Shown: positions 1 to 14,030, counted from the first letter of the stretch. The stretch is 64,000 nt of DNA from Fallopia convolvulus (GCA_964016875.1 OZ024724.1:43763820-43827819); one strand, 5' to 3'. Notes: generated by a model from the letters alone, not told the origin. Made by a program: numbers and translations.

Positions 1-3000
1 AGCTTTCTTCAATTAAGAGGGAATCTCAGCGCTTGGTTGACAGGTTCATCAAGGATATGGAGCGCAAACCTGATGAGAGGTAGTAATTGTGCTTATTGTT
101 TGTTTGTTGTTTGCTTTTGATATTCATGCTTTGAATGGAAGATTTATAAGGTAGTGTGTGAAACTAATGAAATTGCTGAAGTTTGACCTTAGCGGCGTGG
201 GTCCATATGTTGATTTTTGATTTCCCTGAAGATCTCTGCTATGATTTGAAGGTTACAAGATTGGAATGTTGCATAAATAAAAGCAATCTGCAGTCTTGCA
301 AGTCTTGTTTTGTGGTATTTCTATTTGATGTGAGTTTGTCATGTGATGATAGTAATGTAATATCATTCAATATATTGGCGATGTCAATCGTGTCACTAAT
401 ATAAAGATGAATCCTTTTCACTAGCTTGCTCTTCATGGATAAGGCCTGTTGGACTTTTCCAATGTAAAAATATTGTTTCTACTCTTGTGAAGGTTCTAAA
501 ACATCACACTCTGGCTGGCTTGCAAGTTGGAATCTTACCAGGAGTTCATAGAAATTTTGGCATGCTTTGTGTTGCCTCCTTGTTATCTTTCCCCAAGTTC
601 GTGGATATTGCATAATCTTATGATAGTTAGTTTTGGTGGTCCCTTTCTGTATGTGATTTTCAATCTTCAACTCAGTGTAATTATCTTCAAAAAATATAGC
701 TACTCCATGCATCTGGCCTGGGTCATACCTTAGTTGAGCTGGAATGTGTTATTCTTTGAGCAAGTCTTGTCTCTTGCTCCTTGTTTTTACACTTATTTAT
801 TCTTAGTGCTATTAGCAACTTACATTGTTATTTTTTAAAAATTATTTGCTGGATATTGTATTTACGTATTTGTGGTGTAACACTCTTGGTTGTACATGCA
901 ATTCCTCTGTTTGCATATGTTGCTTGTTCTCTAGATTTGTTCGTTTCAGGGTTATGTGTTAAATATCTCCATTTGACGATGGTAGCTTGTGGTTGCAGTG
1001 TCTCAAAGATCTCTTTTCCAGAGCTCTCTAGATTTGACATTAAGCAGGGCTTGGAAGCTGCTCAAAAAGAGCATTTAAAACAGTTGATATTGCCCACCCT
1101 ATTGGAAGATGAAGAGCCTAGTCCAGACTCTGGCCCTGTTTCTGGTAGTGATCAGGTTGATTCTACCCTGAGAATAAAGCAAGCCTTGGAAAGCTCGAAG
1201 GATCTCCAAAGGGGGCTGGAGGCAGCAATTAGAAAAGATATGAAGAAATTTGGGAATGAAAAGCGTTTTATCGTTCCTACGTCAGAAGAGGAGATTGTGA
1301 AGGGCTTTCCTGAACTTGATATGAAGTGGAAGTTCGGTAATAAAGAAGTTGTTGTTCCCAAAGCTATCAGTATCCATTTGTTCCATGGATGGAAGAAGTG
1401 GCGTGAAGAAAGAAAAACCGACTTGAAAAGCAAATTGTTAGAGAATGCTGACCTTGGCAAAGAATATGTGAACCAGAAAAAGGTAGCTTCACTCTCCTAC
1501 ACTTCAGCAGTGGAAATGTAGAAACAATAGAATTTCCAACTGTATTAGGCTTCGGGACCTTCATTTTGTTATTTTATGAAAAGATGAATCCCCAGTTGGA
1601 GTTTGGGAAATCTGTATAAAATCAGAAGACAAATGATTTTATTTAAGAAAAGATGAATAATTGTATAGTTTAGCATGATTTCATTTCTTTAGCCAATTGT
1701 ATAGTTCATTGTGCTTCTATTTCTGATTTCATTCTTTGGTTTAGTATTCTTATATATAAACTTTCCATTTGTATTTCATAATATAAACAGCCTCTTTTTA
1801 AAGTTTATATCCCTTGTTAAGTTTATTACAAGTTTTACTTGCTGAATTTCTATTTTTTGTTACATGAGATTAGATTTGATCTTTTTGAATGCAGTAATCT
1901 TATTAATTCTTGGCTACACTTCTTTCTCAGGAACGTATTGTCTTGGACCGAGACAGAGTAATGTCAAAGACATTCTTCAACGAAGACAAACATCGGTGGG
2001 AAATTGACCCTGTTGCTGTGCCATATGCCGTCTCCAAGAATCTTGTAGAATATGCACGGATACGACATGATTGGGGTGTTATGTATATTGCAATGAAAGG
2101 AGATGACAAAGAGTATTATATTGACATTCAGGTCATGCTTGTTAATTCTGGTGCAAATACCTTCTCCTAGATAATTTAGTACTGCTGAGTGCTGACAGGA
2201 TCTTCTTTTTTCAGGAATATGAAATTCTTTTTGAAGATTTTGGAGGATTTGATGGGCTGTATGTAAAAATGGTCGCTTCTGCAATCCCAATTTCAGTTCA
2301 AGTGATGCCAATTCCAGTCACAGAGTTGACTCTCTATCAGCAGCTGCTTGTAGCAGGGAGGCTTGCATTTACGCTCGCCTACCAATTCTGGAAAACAAAA
2401 GTTGTTTCTTCTTGCAAGGAATATTTCATCGACGATATGAAAATCATAGCAGATGATGCAATGATGAGAGTTCTGTTTCCCTTAGTAGAATTTGTCATCC
2501 CCTATTCGGTACTTCCTTGACATTATGTTGTTTTGTTTTTTGTTCATTTATCTTTCTGTTTCTCTATGATTGTTAATAGGGCTATCTTGTGCTTCTAGGT
2601 ACGAATAATGATTGGAATGGCCTGGCCAGAAGAAATAGGTCAGTCGGTTGGGACACCGTGGTACTTGAAATGGCAGTCAGAGACAGAGATGAGATTCCGA
2701 TCAAGGAAAGCCATTGACTCATTTACTTACGTTAAGATATTTGTCCGATGCGCCATTTATGGATATGTCTTAATCCATGTGATCCAGTTTGCCTGGTTTA
2801 TGAAGAAGAAAACCCTGAGGTTTCTTGGTTTTGGGCCACGGTTTCATAATCCAAATATCCGCACAAAGAGGCAATTGGTAATGCTCTTTTCCTTTTGCTA
2901 TACTACTGTTGTTGCTCAGAACTATTATCACTTCATCAAGCAAAACTAAGTCATATGCATTAAAACGTTAGTAACTGAAAGTGTTTCATGCAGTTACTAT

Positions 3001-6000
3001 TTGAAACATGTTTCCCCCATTAATAAGGAAAGTTTCAGCATGAAATAAAATAATAGACCTGTACATCTGTAGTGTCACTATGACTAAATATACTACTTTT
3101 GTGTGACTTTTGCAGATAGCCATTCGTAGAGTTATGAAAAAGCTAATTGTGCGCAGAAAGAAGTTTGGAGTTAATCCAATAAAAACTGCTTTTGAGAACA
3201 TGCAGGTACATAGATGACTTCGATATATCTTTCTAGTTGAGTTGGTAGTGACAAGGAATTTCACTATGAAATTGGGTGTCTTGCCTTGCAGAGAGTGAAA
3301 AAGCCTCCTATACCATTGCGAGATTTTACAACTATTGAATCTATGAGGGAGGAAATTAATGAAGTTGTTACATTTCTTCAAAACCCAAATGCATACCAAA
3401 AATTAGGAGCGCGTGCACCAAAGGTATGCCATAGTCAAAATAATCTCTCTTTTTATGACATCGGACCAAAGACTATCAATGTGTAGTCATGTAGTGATCT
3501 GTTGGTGGGTTTGATTGATGGTTCATTTCCCTCTTTTTTCAGGGTGTTCTCATTGTTGGTGAAATGGGAAGTGGAAAAACATCATTGGCTCTGGCAATTG
3601 CTGCAGAAGCAAGAGTGCCTGTTGTGAAAGTTGAACCAGAACAGTTGGAAGCTGGATTATGGGTCGGGCAAAGTGCTGCAAATATCAGAGAACTGTTTCA
3701 GACTGCAAGAGAGTTGGTTAGTCTCTGTGATCCTGTTAATTGATGTTTTATTTTCCTTTATGGAATCAAATGATCCAGTTTATCTACATTACATGTGGTT
3801 GGTTTCAGTACAAAAATGATATTTTTTCTTAGTGCCCAAAGGAGAATCTGTTAAAGGTCTAGCTTGATTTCCAGCATTTTACGTTCACTGCCAAATCTGA
3901 GTAGCAGACTCCTTGCCATGTTATGAATCAAGTTTCAGTGTGAGATTTTATTTGTTGTTTGTAGGCACCTGTTATAATATTTGTGGAGGACTTTGACCGC
4001 TTTGCTGGTGTTCGTGGAAAATTCATTCATACAAAAAAGCAGGACCATGAGGCTTTTATTAATCAATTGCTTGTAGAACTTGATGGGTAATTCTCGACTG
4101 ATTCCTTCTGCATTCCAGTTCTTTAGTTAGAGCATGAAAAAGGAAATAATAGAAAATTCTTACTATGAAGGAGTCTATTCCTGTTACTGTTGGTTAAATT
4201 TGTTTCACACTTGAAGGTTCATGCAGACTTCTCAATGCTTTTAGGAAATAAGACATAGCAGTTGTTTGAATTTTGTTTTTCTTCAAGCCATTTTTTGGTA
4301 TTACATTGTATGTTTTATGCCTTCTTAACAGTGCTATGATCTTTTGACAGGTTTGAGAAACAAGATGGGGTAGTTTTGATGGCTACCACTAGAAATTTAA
4401 GCCAAATTGATCCAGCTTTGAAGCGTCCTGGTCGAATGGATAGAATTTTTAATCTTACTCGACCAACTCAAGCAGAGAGAGAGAAAATATTGTGGCTTGC
4501 AGCAAAAGATACTATGGATCCCGATATAATTGATTTTATAGATTGGAGCAAGGTACCTTGATTATGCATCATATTTCTGTTCACTCTAGACTGGTTTATA
4601 CCATAGGGTATAACTATAACCAATTTCTCACTTTTCTCCGTCTGGAAAGTTACTTTCATGTTGCTCAAATATGGCAAACTAAAAGGTGGAATGAAACTAA
4701 TGTGTCATAGCCTGTGCAATTTATTTTTCTATAATCTGCTAGTTCCTATCTTTTATGTACGTTCAAACCTTTTGATGGCTAAAAACTTCTTTTACATAAT
4801 CCAGCTCTATTTTCATCCTTTAATGTGTTTTTTCTTCGATTTTTTACTAAATTTATTTTCATACATGTGCCTTTGGGCCTTGAAATCTGCCTGGAGGATG
4901 TATCATAGCCACTTCCTTTCTGAAACTTGTTATTATTGTTTTTTCCTCTGCATTTTAATTACTGATATGGTGGTTTCAGTTGGCTGAGAAGACTGCAAAC
5001 TTATTTCCGGTAGATTTGAAACGTGTTCCTGTGGCGCTTGAAGGGAGTGCCTTCAGAAGCAAGTTCCTTGACACTGATGAACTATTGAGCTATTGTGGCT
5101 GGTTTGCGGTGAGTAGATCATGTATTACAGTTTTTCCTCACTTAAATATCTACTTTTGGAATCGTTCCTTACTTTTCTTCTACCGGCAATTGTAAACTGC
5201 CTAGTGACAGTGTACTTATTTGTATAGACTTTCAGCTGGATTGTCCCAACCTTTTTTAGGAAACTCAAACCTGTGAGAAAAATTAGCAGTGCGCTAGTAA
5301 ACCATCTCGGATTGGCGTTGACTAAAGAAGATCTACAAAATGCAGTTGATCTAATGGAACCATATGGTTTGATTAGCAATGGAATTGAACTTCTAAATCC
5401 TCCAGTTGAGGTAAGACATTTGTTATCTTTTAAAATGTCACTTTCTCCTTATAAGTTTGTTTCTTTCCTTTGTGATCATTTCAAATTAGCATTGATACAC
5501 CTCTTCATGAATTTGAAGCATTCTTTTTTGGAAACTAACATAATTCGATTGCACCAGTGGACTAGGGAAACAAAATTTTCACATGCTGTGTGGGCTGCTG
5601 GTCGAGGTCTCACTGCTCTTCTGCTACCAAATTTTGACACGGTTGATAACATATGGCTTGAACCCCTTTCTTGGGAGGTTAGTGAGGATGCATGGCCTAG
5701 TTGTTTTATGATGCTCTTGATTGTAGACCATTAGGCATTTGATCTTCTTTACATGGAGATAACAACTGGAATACTTGACTCTTGTTTTCAGGGAATCGGG
5801 TGCACGAAGATTACTAAAGCTGAGGATGAAGGATCGGGGCGTGGAAATGTTGAAACGATCTCTTACCTAGAAAAGAAGCTTGTATTTTGCTTTGGATCAC
5901 ATGTTGCTTCCCAAATGCTACTTCCTTTCGGTGAAGAAAATTTGCTTTCCATGTCAGAACTGAAGAAAGCACAAGAGGTGAGCTGCATCTGGCCATCTGT

Positions 6001-7728
6001 GTTGTCTCAACAATACTAAATTGCTAGGCATAGTGGAATATTGACAATCCACTACCTATCATGCTTAATTCATGTCAGAGTCTTGCTTACCATTTTTAAC
6101 TGCAACAGATAGCAACTAGGATGGTGATTCAGTATGGATGGGGGCCAGATGACAGTCCTGCGATTTACTTCCATGGAAATGCGGTATAATTTACCTCCCT
6201 CTTATATAACTCAGCTGAATTCTGTTACTTGTCTGACTAGCTAGGGTCAATTTTTTTAGCACTCGCTGGAAGTCCTGGCTTTTCATTCTTTATAAATACG
6301 AATTTGTCATCTTCCTTTTGGAACTTTTTAATTGTATTCTGGATTCTATTTAAATGAAGCTGTAACTGAATCTTGCATACTGTATTCCAGAGAGTTGATT
6401 TATAACTAATCCTTGTATATATTTGTGCTTGCTAAATCAGGTTACTGCTTTGAGTATGGGGGATCAGTATGAATTTGAAGTGGCATCTAAAGTTGAAAAG
6501 GTTTGGCTGGAGCCTTGCACTGCGCTCTTGAGATGCTCATATTTCATATCTTGGAATATGTAATTGCGATATGTGATAGTTGACTGATTCTGTTGAATTT
6601 TTTTTTCACAGATGTATAATTTAGCATATGATAAAGCCAAAGAAATGCTTCAGAAAAATCGTCAGGTTCTTGAAAAGATTGTGGAAGAACTGCTTGAGTT
6701 TTCAACTCTATCAGGAAAGGTGTGATCTTATATTGCCTTTTTTTTTGGTTTTCTGCTACTTCAATGTCTTTATATGTTCTCTCCATCCCATGCACGAATA
6801 TTAACCACATGCCATCTTCCCCACCCATAGATTTTTTAAAGGAGCTGTTTTTTTGGATTTATTCTTGTTATTACAAACCTTCGCATGTTTTGAGGCTCTA
6901 AAGCTTAAACTCTTACATCATAGAAATACAAATCACTTGGTCGTATATGGGTTTATTTCCCTCTGCTGACTTGTTAGAGTTAAATGCTGTGAACCTTGCC
7001 TTTTGATAATGGAACAATTATGTGTAATGTAGTTTGGAGAAAATGACAGATATACTTGAAAATTTGAAATGTATAAACCTAGATCCTATCATCAGGTAGC
7101 ATGTAATGGAGAACTGTATTGAACTCTCTAATTATCATTGTTAATAATGATATAGACTCACAAAAGTTTCTGCTTCATTTTTCTTGGTAGGATTTGGAAA
7201 AAATTATTGTAAAAAATGGAGGAGTTCGAGAGAAAGAGCCATTTTCCCTTTCAAGGGGATATGAAAGCGAGGTATGTTTCCTATACTGTTTGGAAAAGAA
7301 CTGATCATCAAGCATGTATTCTGAAGATCTGTTTGTCACAACCTTTTTGTCATCTTGACCATAAGATGTATAAGCATCATCATCATCATCATTGACCCAG
7401 TTTAGCTCCGCTACAGCAGAATCTGGGGGGTCAAGATGGGGGTACCCCTGCCCAAGGGAAGGGGGTACGCCCGAAAAGACCCAAGAAAAACTGAAATTCA
7501 GCTATGTGACAATAATAACCGAATTTAGTTAGAATGCACCAAATTGATATAGGGACTAAATCCATCTCAAAGGCACTGTATAAAGGCCAATGAGCATGAG
7601 GATGAGCATAAGATGTATAAGCAAATCCAAAATTTTCATTTGTGATCTTTTTTCTGCAGTTGGTGTCTGTTAATTATCTTGCTGGTGGGACTCCATCTGA
7701 AAATGCTTATCTAGGATCAGCAAACTAG
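1..7728 (+). CDS. FTSHI5: FTSHI5: inactive FtsH-like AAA protein, plastid (5' end outside window)
   Basis: Nineteen exons fit one frame by GT-AG splicing: 1-79, 999-1482, 1931-2131, 2215-2508, 2599-2877, 3116-3205, 3292-3423, 3543-3716, 3965-4086, 4351-4552, 4980-5108, 5228-5410, 5558-5677, 5792-5977, 6109-6183, 6441-6500, 6612-6719, 7191-7271, 7660-7728. They give about 1021 C-terminal residues; Arabidopsis FTSHI5 is about 1300, so some 300 N-terminal residues lie upstream. A hydrophobic segment (YGYVLIHVIQFAWF, exon 5) precedes the AAA module. Walker A is GEMGSGKT (exon 8), Walker B is altered to VIIFVEDFD (exon 9), and sensor and arginine-finger motifs (MATTRN, RPGRMDR) are in exon 10. The FtsH zinc site HEAGH is replaced by WAAGR at the start of exon 13, so the protease is predicted dead. 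Family knowledge: FTSHI subunits belong to the Ycf2-FtsHi import motor at the plastid inner envelope and are needed for embryo and chloroplast development. Confidence 0.93.
7360..7623. mobile_element. Non-LTR (SINE or RTE-tail) insertion in FTSHI5 intron 18
   Basis: The 17-bp sequence CATAAGATGTATAAGCA occurs at 7360-7376 and again at 7607-7623, bracketing about 230 bp of foreign sequence. The insert begins on + with a (TCA)n tract, so read on the minus strand it ends in (TGA)n. That tail and a long exact duplication fit target-primed insertion of a plant RTE-type LINE end or a SINE. The body has a GC-rich stretch near 7420-7475 unlike the surrounding intron. No protein is encoded. The family assignment is inference; the duplication is direct observation. 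Confidence 0.7.
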
Positions 7729-8314
7729 CTTTGTTGGGAATTTTCTCTGTAATCGACAGCATGTGCCATTTCATCCTGTTCATTTGCATAGAAGAAAATC
7801 AGAATCCACGGATTGCGGAGCAAGCTCCAATGGTTTGTGATCCTCTCACTTCTTGTTAACCTCATGATTTGATCTGAAATATGTATATCATCACATAGAG
7901 TAGATTTAGCATTGAGAAGTGGTGGTCAGTTTTCCTTCTCGACTGTATAGCTGTGACTTAGCTTATTCTAAGGCTAGGAGCTGGATCAGTTGGTTTCTTT
8001 TGTCTGTTCTTGTATGTAAAATTCATACATTTATATGATAACAACTAAATGAATTTATTTATCAATTTTGATCTTCCCAGAGTTTGTCTATGATTTTATG
8101 AATAATTTTAGATATGAAAAATCAATGAGCTAGAATTTATACTAATAATACACCTTTGTATACAAATAATTGTCTCATGCATATGAGATAAATAAGCAGC
8201 TCCCCTTTTGCCTCTCACTCTAACTACAACTCTGATGCAAGTTCATCCAAGTGAAGATACAAAGGAAACAATTGTAATCTCAGAAGGTTGAAACCAGTAA
8301 ACCACCCACAATCT
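7729..8314. other. Convergent intergenic region (3' UTRs of FTSHI5 and the receptor kinase)
   Basis: Both flanking genes end here, with stop codons 586 bp apart and facing each other. The sequence is AT-rich with several AATAAA-like strings. No ORF or repeat terminus was recognised. Confidence 0.6.
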
Positions 8315-11300
8315 CTAAAAATGACCTGTTTCTGGAGGAGTGGTGCTAAAAACTGGCTTTTCAAATCTTTCTGCATTTACTTTCTGTCCATTGTTACACA
8401 CACTTTTCCTTCTGGGTTTTGCCTCTCTTAGCATTGTCAGTACATCCCTTGTTGATGGCCTGTCCTTGGGTAGCTTAGCAGTGCAGAGAACAGCGATTCT
8501 GAGGGCAAGAACCATCTCTTCTTGAACAAGCTTGCTTTGCCCTGCCATGCTCTGATCCAAAGCTGCTTCTAATCCTCCATTCCCCCTTATCTTCTGTCTA
8601 ACCCATTCTACTATGTCTACTGATTCCCCAAAAGAAGGATCCAATGGCATTTTCCCTGTTATCAGCTCCAGAAGCACAACTCCAAAGCTGTAGACGTCAC
8701 TCTTCTCATCAATCTTGAGTGCATAGCCATATTCTGTAAGACATAAGAGTTTGAACATGTTAGATACTCTTGCAATTAGGGGTTGTCCATGAAAAACCAA
8801 AAAATTCACTACAAGTTTTGGTTAATTGAACCAACATTTCAAAAAAAAAAAAAAACCGGTTTGGTTAATCGAACTGATATTTTATGGACAGCAAGGATTT
8901 ATAATTTTGACAGGGCTAACTTGCAAGAACTCGGATACTTGGGCTTTTTTGGGAGTGGTAAAAAGATATGATAGGAACTTACCAGGGGCAATGTAGCCAT
9001 ATGAGCCTGCAACTATAGAAACTGTCTTGTTCTTCTGCAGCATTGTCTTAGCCAACCCGAAATCAGCAATCTTTGCCTCAAAATTCTCATCTAGGAGAAT
9101 GTTGTTGGACTTGACGTCTCTATGGATGATTGGCGGTTGGCAATCATGGTGCAAGTAAGCTAGACCCTGAACAACCCCAACTGCCACATTGTACCTTGAG
9201 ACCCAATCAACCAAAACCGTCGCCCCAGCCTCCTTCCCGTGGAGCGCTGACCACAGATTCCCATTGGGCATGTACTCGTACACCATAATGGCTTCAGTTT
9301 CATTATGAAGGTATCCTAAGACTCTAACTATGTTCCTATGCCGTAGTCTTCCAAGAAGGTTAACCTCGTTTAACAAGTCTTCCTCTCCTGCCTCCTCATC
9401 TCCTCTATATGATCTCCATAGCTTCTTCACTGCTACTACAACATGTGGCCTTTGGATCTCAGCCTTGTAAACAATTCCCGACCCTCCCATTCCAATCACA
9501 TTCGATTCGTTCACACAGGCTAAGATGTCAGCACTTGTGAAATCAAGCCTCTGAAATGCTACAAGCCTCCATGGCCATTCCTTGTTGTTCTTCTTGAACC
9601 ACTCTTCTACCGAGTTGCTATACAAGTACCATCTTCTATACATTATCATACCTGTTACTAACATTAGGCCGAGAGCTAAAACAACCGATAATCCCACCAA
9701 CAATCCAATTAGGATGTGTTTTATATGGGAATTTCTTCTCCTCAATAAATCATCTCTTTTTGAACAAGGTGCAAGTGTGCCACCACATAGACCCGGATTC
9801 CCAGCAAGCTCATTCGGGTTTATTGTGGTGAACAAACCAGTTGTTGGAACCGGGCCTGTGAGTTTGTTGTAAGACAAATTCAGCGTCTCAAGAGTTGGTG
9901 AGCTGCCAAAGTTTTCAGGTATTTGACCCATTAAGGAGTTGTTGGCTAGATTGAGGACGGCTAATGTGGGCATTCTTGCCAGTGAATTTGGTATGTTTCC
10001 TGTTAATTGGTTTCCTCTAAGGTTCAAACTCACCAGCTTCTCACAAGAAGCAATGCTTTGAGGAATCTGCCCTGATAAATGGTTGTAAGAAAGATCTATA
10101 ACCGAAAGAGAAGGGCAATCTTGGAATTGATTCGGGATATGGCCGTCTAAGAGATTACTTGAAGCCATGAAAGTTTGTAGGCTTGGAAGAGAGAGGAGTC
10201 CCGTGGGAATTGACCCATAAAGATGGTTTTGTGAGATGTCTACAAATGAAAGTGAATTGGATTGAGAGAAATCCTCAGGGATTTCACCAGTCAAATTGTT
10301 GTTTTCAAGCTCTAGCCTTTGGAGCTGAGGAAGAGTTCCTAATCCTAGAGGAATACTCCCTGAGATGAGATTGTTCTGAATCCTAACTCTGACTAATGAA
10401 GAGCAATTCGTAAGGCCTAATGGAATAGAACCCGAAAATGAGTTGTTGAATAGAATGAGTTTAGTGAGCTCTCCTGAATCACATAAACCAGGAGGAATCT
10501 CACCTGACAACTTATTGGATGAAACATCTAGCCGTTGAAGACGAGATCTTTTCCCCAAATTCAATGGCAACGATCCCACCAATGAATTCCTCCATAATTC
10601 AAGAACCTCCAAGTTTAGTAGCTCACCGAGCTCAATTGGCACTGAGCCCGTAATCTGATTGCACATCAGATTCAGCAGCTGAAGATTCTTCAGATTACCC
10701 AACTCCTTCGGAATCTCCCCTCCAATCCGGTTATCCGAAAGATCCAAGTACAAAAGTGACATGGCATTACCCAACTCCTCAGGAATCCTGCCTTCAAACC
10801 TGTTCTTGTAGAGATAAACTGTGGTGAGATTCTTCAGCATGCCCAACTCACCTGGAATCTGACCACTCAAGCTCCCAACTGCAAGATCAAGGTACTGAAG
10901 ACTACTAAGATTCCCAAACTCAGCAGGAATCTCTCCTTCAAACTCATTGTAGCCCAAGATCATCGTCTCCAACGAATAGAGCTCGCCGAGCTCAGAAGGA
11001 ATCTTTCCAGTCAGATTGTTTCCTGATAGCCCCAGAAACTTGAGATTCTTCAGGTTCTTGAACGACTTTGGAACAGTACCTTCGAAGAAGCTCCCTCGAA
11101 AGTCGAGAGTTTCGAGGGAGCTCGCGTGGCCGATGTCGTAGGGGATTGGGCCCACAAAGTTGTTGCTAGAAGCATTGATGAACACAAGATTCTTTGCATT
11201 GGTGCCAAGGCCGTCGGGGAAAGGGCCTACAAAGTTGTTGAAGCTGAGGTCAATTGAGGTTAGAGATGTGAGGTTTGAGAGGCCTTTTGGGAGGAGAGAT

Positions 11301-11626
11301 TCAAAGTTGTTGGAGGAGATGTTGAGGGAAGAGAGGCTTGTGAGGAATTGGATTGATTCTGAGATGCTTCCATTGAGATTCATGTTTGAGAGATCGATGC
11401 TTTGGATGAAGCCATTGGAGTTGCAAGATATGGCTGTCCAATTGCAGTGTGAGTTGTTCTGATTTGTTGGCTGGAATTTCCAGTCTTTGAGGTGATCCAG
11501 TGGATCATTGAGAGACTTCTTGATCGATTCTAAGACCGAAAGTTCGTCATTTGTCGTAGCTTTCGATGTGATTGAAACCGAGAGTGTGATGGTGATGAAC
11601 AAGTGTAAGATGATGTTAGTGTTCAT
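8315..11626 (-). CDS. MIK1: LRR receptor-like kinase, subfamily XI (MIK1/PXL type)
   Basis: Two exons on the minus strand, 11626-8983 and 8733-8315, give 1020 residues; the single intron (8734-8982) splits the APEYGY motif of the activation segment, a typical LRR-XI position. I chose the ATG at 11626 because it opens directly into a signal peptide (about residues 1-22); an in-frame ATG at 11689 would add 21 polar residues. The ectodomain carries an N-terminal cap (CNWTAISC) and about 20 LRRs of the LxGxIP type, then a membrane helix at about 637-663. The kinase has GMGGSG, VAVKK (lysine about 734), HRDVKSNN (about 835) and DFG (about 855), all catalytic residues present, so an active RD kinase. 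Family knowledge: MIK1/PXL receptors perceive peptide or pollen-tube cues at the plasma membrane. Exact orthology within the clade is not certain. Confidence 0.92.
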
Positions 11627-11717
11627 CTTGTTCTTGTCTGGGCTTTTTTTTTGTGGATTAATTAAGCTGCCATTTTTGGGTTTGAGCATGCAAAGAACAA
11701 GAAAGGTGTTTGTTTGA

Positions 11718-13622
11718 GGAGAAGGTGTAAAGAGGAGGATGGCAGGTTCTAATGAACAAATATGACACAGAAAGTAAGGATTAACATTTAACAGAAGTTA
11801 TTAGGATTAGTCTAATGATTGTTCTGTCTATCATGTGTACGTGAGGTCTTGGGAAGTGAAATTCATAAGCAGGCTTCAAGATTAATTAATTAATTGATGC
11901 TCTAGAGTAATAATACAGACTACAGTGATTAGCTGTTTGAAGTTGGGAATTTGAATTTGTTTAATGCATGATTCTTAATATAAGCAGAAGAGTTTTGATG
12001 GAGTAATGCTGTAAATTTGAATAATTCCGACACTAAAACATGGAGAGAATGTGTTTGTTTGTAAGAAACTACTGACATACTTTTGATGGCACAAGATATT
12101 TTTTGGTTAAATTATTATGTGATCATTGGTCAACTTTAGTAAATTATTGGTAGGGGGTTTTATGTAGTCATTTTTTATATGGTTTTGATTTATGCCAAGT
12201 AAGTACAGGACATCTTTACAAGGCGGTGTCAGTAAAATCCAAACTAATAGCATTACCATTTGTTAATTCGTAACATGTCGTTTCCGAGTGCTCTCAAGTC
12301 ACAAAGTATTAACAAATTAAATATTAATATACAAATATATATATTCATTTTATATGTGTTAAAAGTATTTTGCAAGTAGATACATCAATCTCCATTTCTC
12401 ATGTTTGAGTTAATTGATAATATGATTTCCATTTCATATTCTAAAGATCTAGTCTCGTCGATAAGAACTAAGGCCTCAAAGGAGATGGAAATGAATTTGG
12501 GAATTATTTAAACTCATATTAGTGTTTATTTTAACAAAGGAGAAGGAAATGAATGATTCTAATACCAGTCAAATGCATTAAAGTTTACGTCCGTCTCAAA
12601 ATTATAAACCGATTCCTCATTCCAACCGGATTAGAGTTCATACCCTAAATAACGACTTTGCATGGGATTATATATGGTACTCTATGGAAGTGATGTTGTT
12701 GAGAGAATGAGAGTGGTGGTTACTGAGTGCTTTCCGGTGGTGAGGTGATACATCATCTCTTGGGCCGGCCATGGCCAACTGGCATGAGTACGTACTAAAT
12801 GTTTTGATTAGGATCGGATGTGATTTACGACACATCCTAAAAGGTTTAATTCCCCACAAAAAGTTTTATTCTACATGTTACAACGAGAAAATTAATGGAT
12901 TCAAATATTATATCAACCTCCTTATATATTGTGGATGCCATGATTTAGTAGTATAAAGCTCCAAAATACAAGGCTCCAAAATCCAAACCCAAGCTTTTGT
13001 CTCTTCTCTTTATCTTCCTCTTTCTCCCCTTCTTCCCAATAAATTAACAAAGCAAAGAGAAATAAAAAAAAAAAAAATTGGCATCTGTATTCTGTGGGCC
13101 TCGAAGTCACCTGGGGATCGAGAGCCCACATGCTACCCACACACACACATCTGGCATTGGTCCTGGCCATGGGCTTGTGATTAGAGAGAGAAATGGTGCT
13201 GGAGGCCATGTGAAAGCGTAGCTAGCTAGGGCACTTCCTTTGGATATTGGCATGGGGCAAGTGCTCAATAATCCTCGCCCACTATTCTAACTATTTTCTT
13301 TATAAAGTTGAAAACCGTAGGGTATTTTTTTTTAATACAAAATAACTAAAATTATAAATAATCTTGAGTTAAAAAAAATCAACTTTATATTCAACAGAAT
13401 AAGTGAAATATTAGTTTGAGCAAAGGAGCGCATGAGATTTGGTACCGGCGAAATCAAATAGTCTTCAATAATTAATTACAGTACCGATGGATCTTGTAAG
13501 AATGTAAAGGAATTCATACGTAACCAAATATACTGTGGTAAAGTAAAACAAAGAATGTCGATCACGAGATAGTAGAAAGTCATAGACAAACGCGTTCAAA
13601 GCCAAGAAAACACAAGCAAAAG
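11718..13622. other. Intergenic, upstream of the receptor kinase
   Basis: AT-rich DNA holding the promoter of the minus-strand kinase at its left edge. It includes an AATT tract at 11883-11897, a poly-A tract near 13065-13077 and a short CA run near 13139-13148. Open frames here are short and show no family features. I see no gene. Confidence 0.55.
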
Positions 13623-14030
13623 TGGGTGAAACCACAAAATGAGGTTAAGATAAATTTTGGCGGATCTAACCGGGAGGATGGAAAAGCCACACCTGCATAT
13701 ATCACAAGAGATCAATTTGGTAATGTTATAGTATTGATGCAAAGACAAGCGATTCTTGGAATGTTGTAGAAGCAGATACAATGGGGTTATATGAGGCAGT
13801 TCGCAACACCGATAACAGGAATTTACGAAAAATAGAAATAGAAGGTGACAATCTATTAGTGATTAATGCGCTACAAGGTTGTTGGTCTAATCCTTGGACA
13901 ATTGACATGGTAATCGTTGATATTCTAGTTACAATGCAATTCTTTCGAGGTTGTTCATACAAAACATGTGCCTCGTGATTGTAATTTTGTGGCAGATTTG
14001 CTTGCAAAACTACATCACACTTGTTCGTAA
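13623..14030 (+). pseudogene. LINE-derived RNase H domain relic
   Basis: Three frame segments read as a plant non-LTR RNase H domain: WVKPQNEVKINFGGSN at about 13623, EADTMGLYEAV with IEGDNLLVINAL around 13766-13880, and HVPRDCNFVADLLAKL ending at the stop 14028-14030. At least two frameshifts separate them, near 13760 and 13955. The first catalytic Asp, normally NxDGS, reads G here. A short A-rich tract follows at about 14117. The fragment is dead, probably a 5'-truncated LINE. Confidence 0.75.

Noticed and set aside
781..998. ORF start at 781 as an alternative FTSHI5 first exon
   Set aside because: The frame before 999 is intronic; the acceptor at 998 joins in phase to the exon ending at 79 and matches the family.
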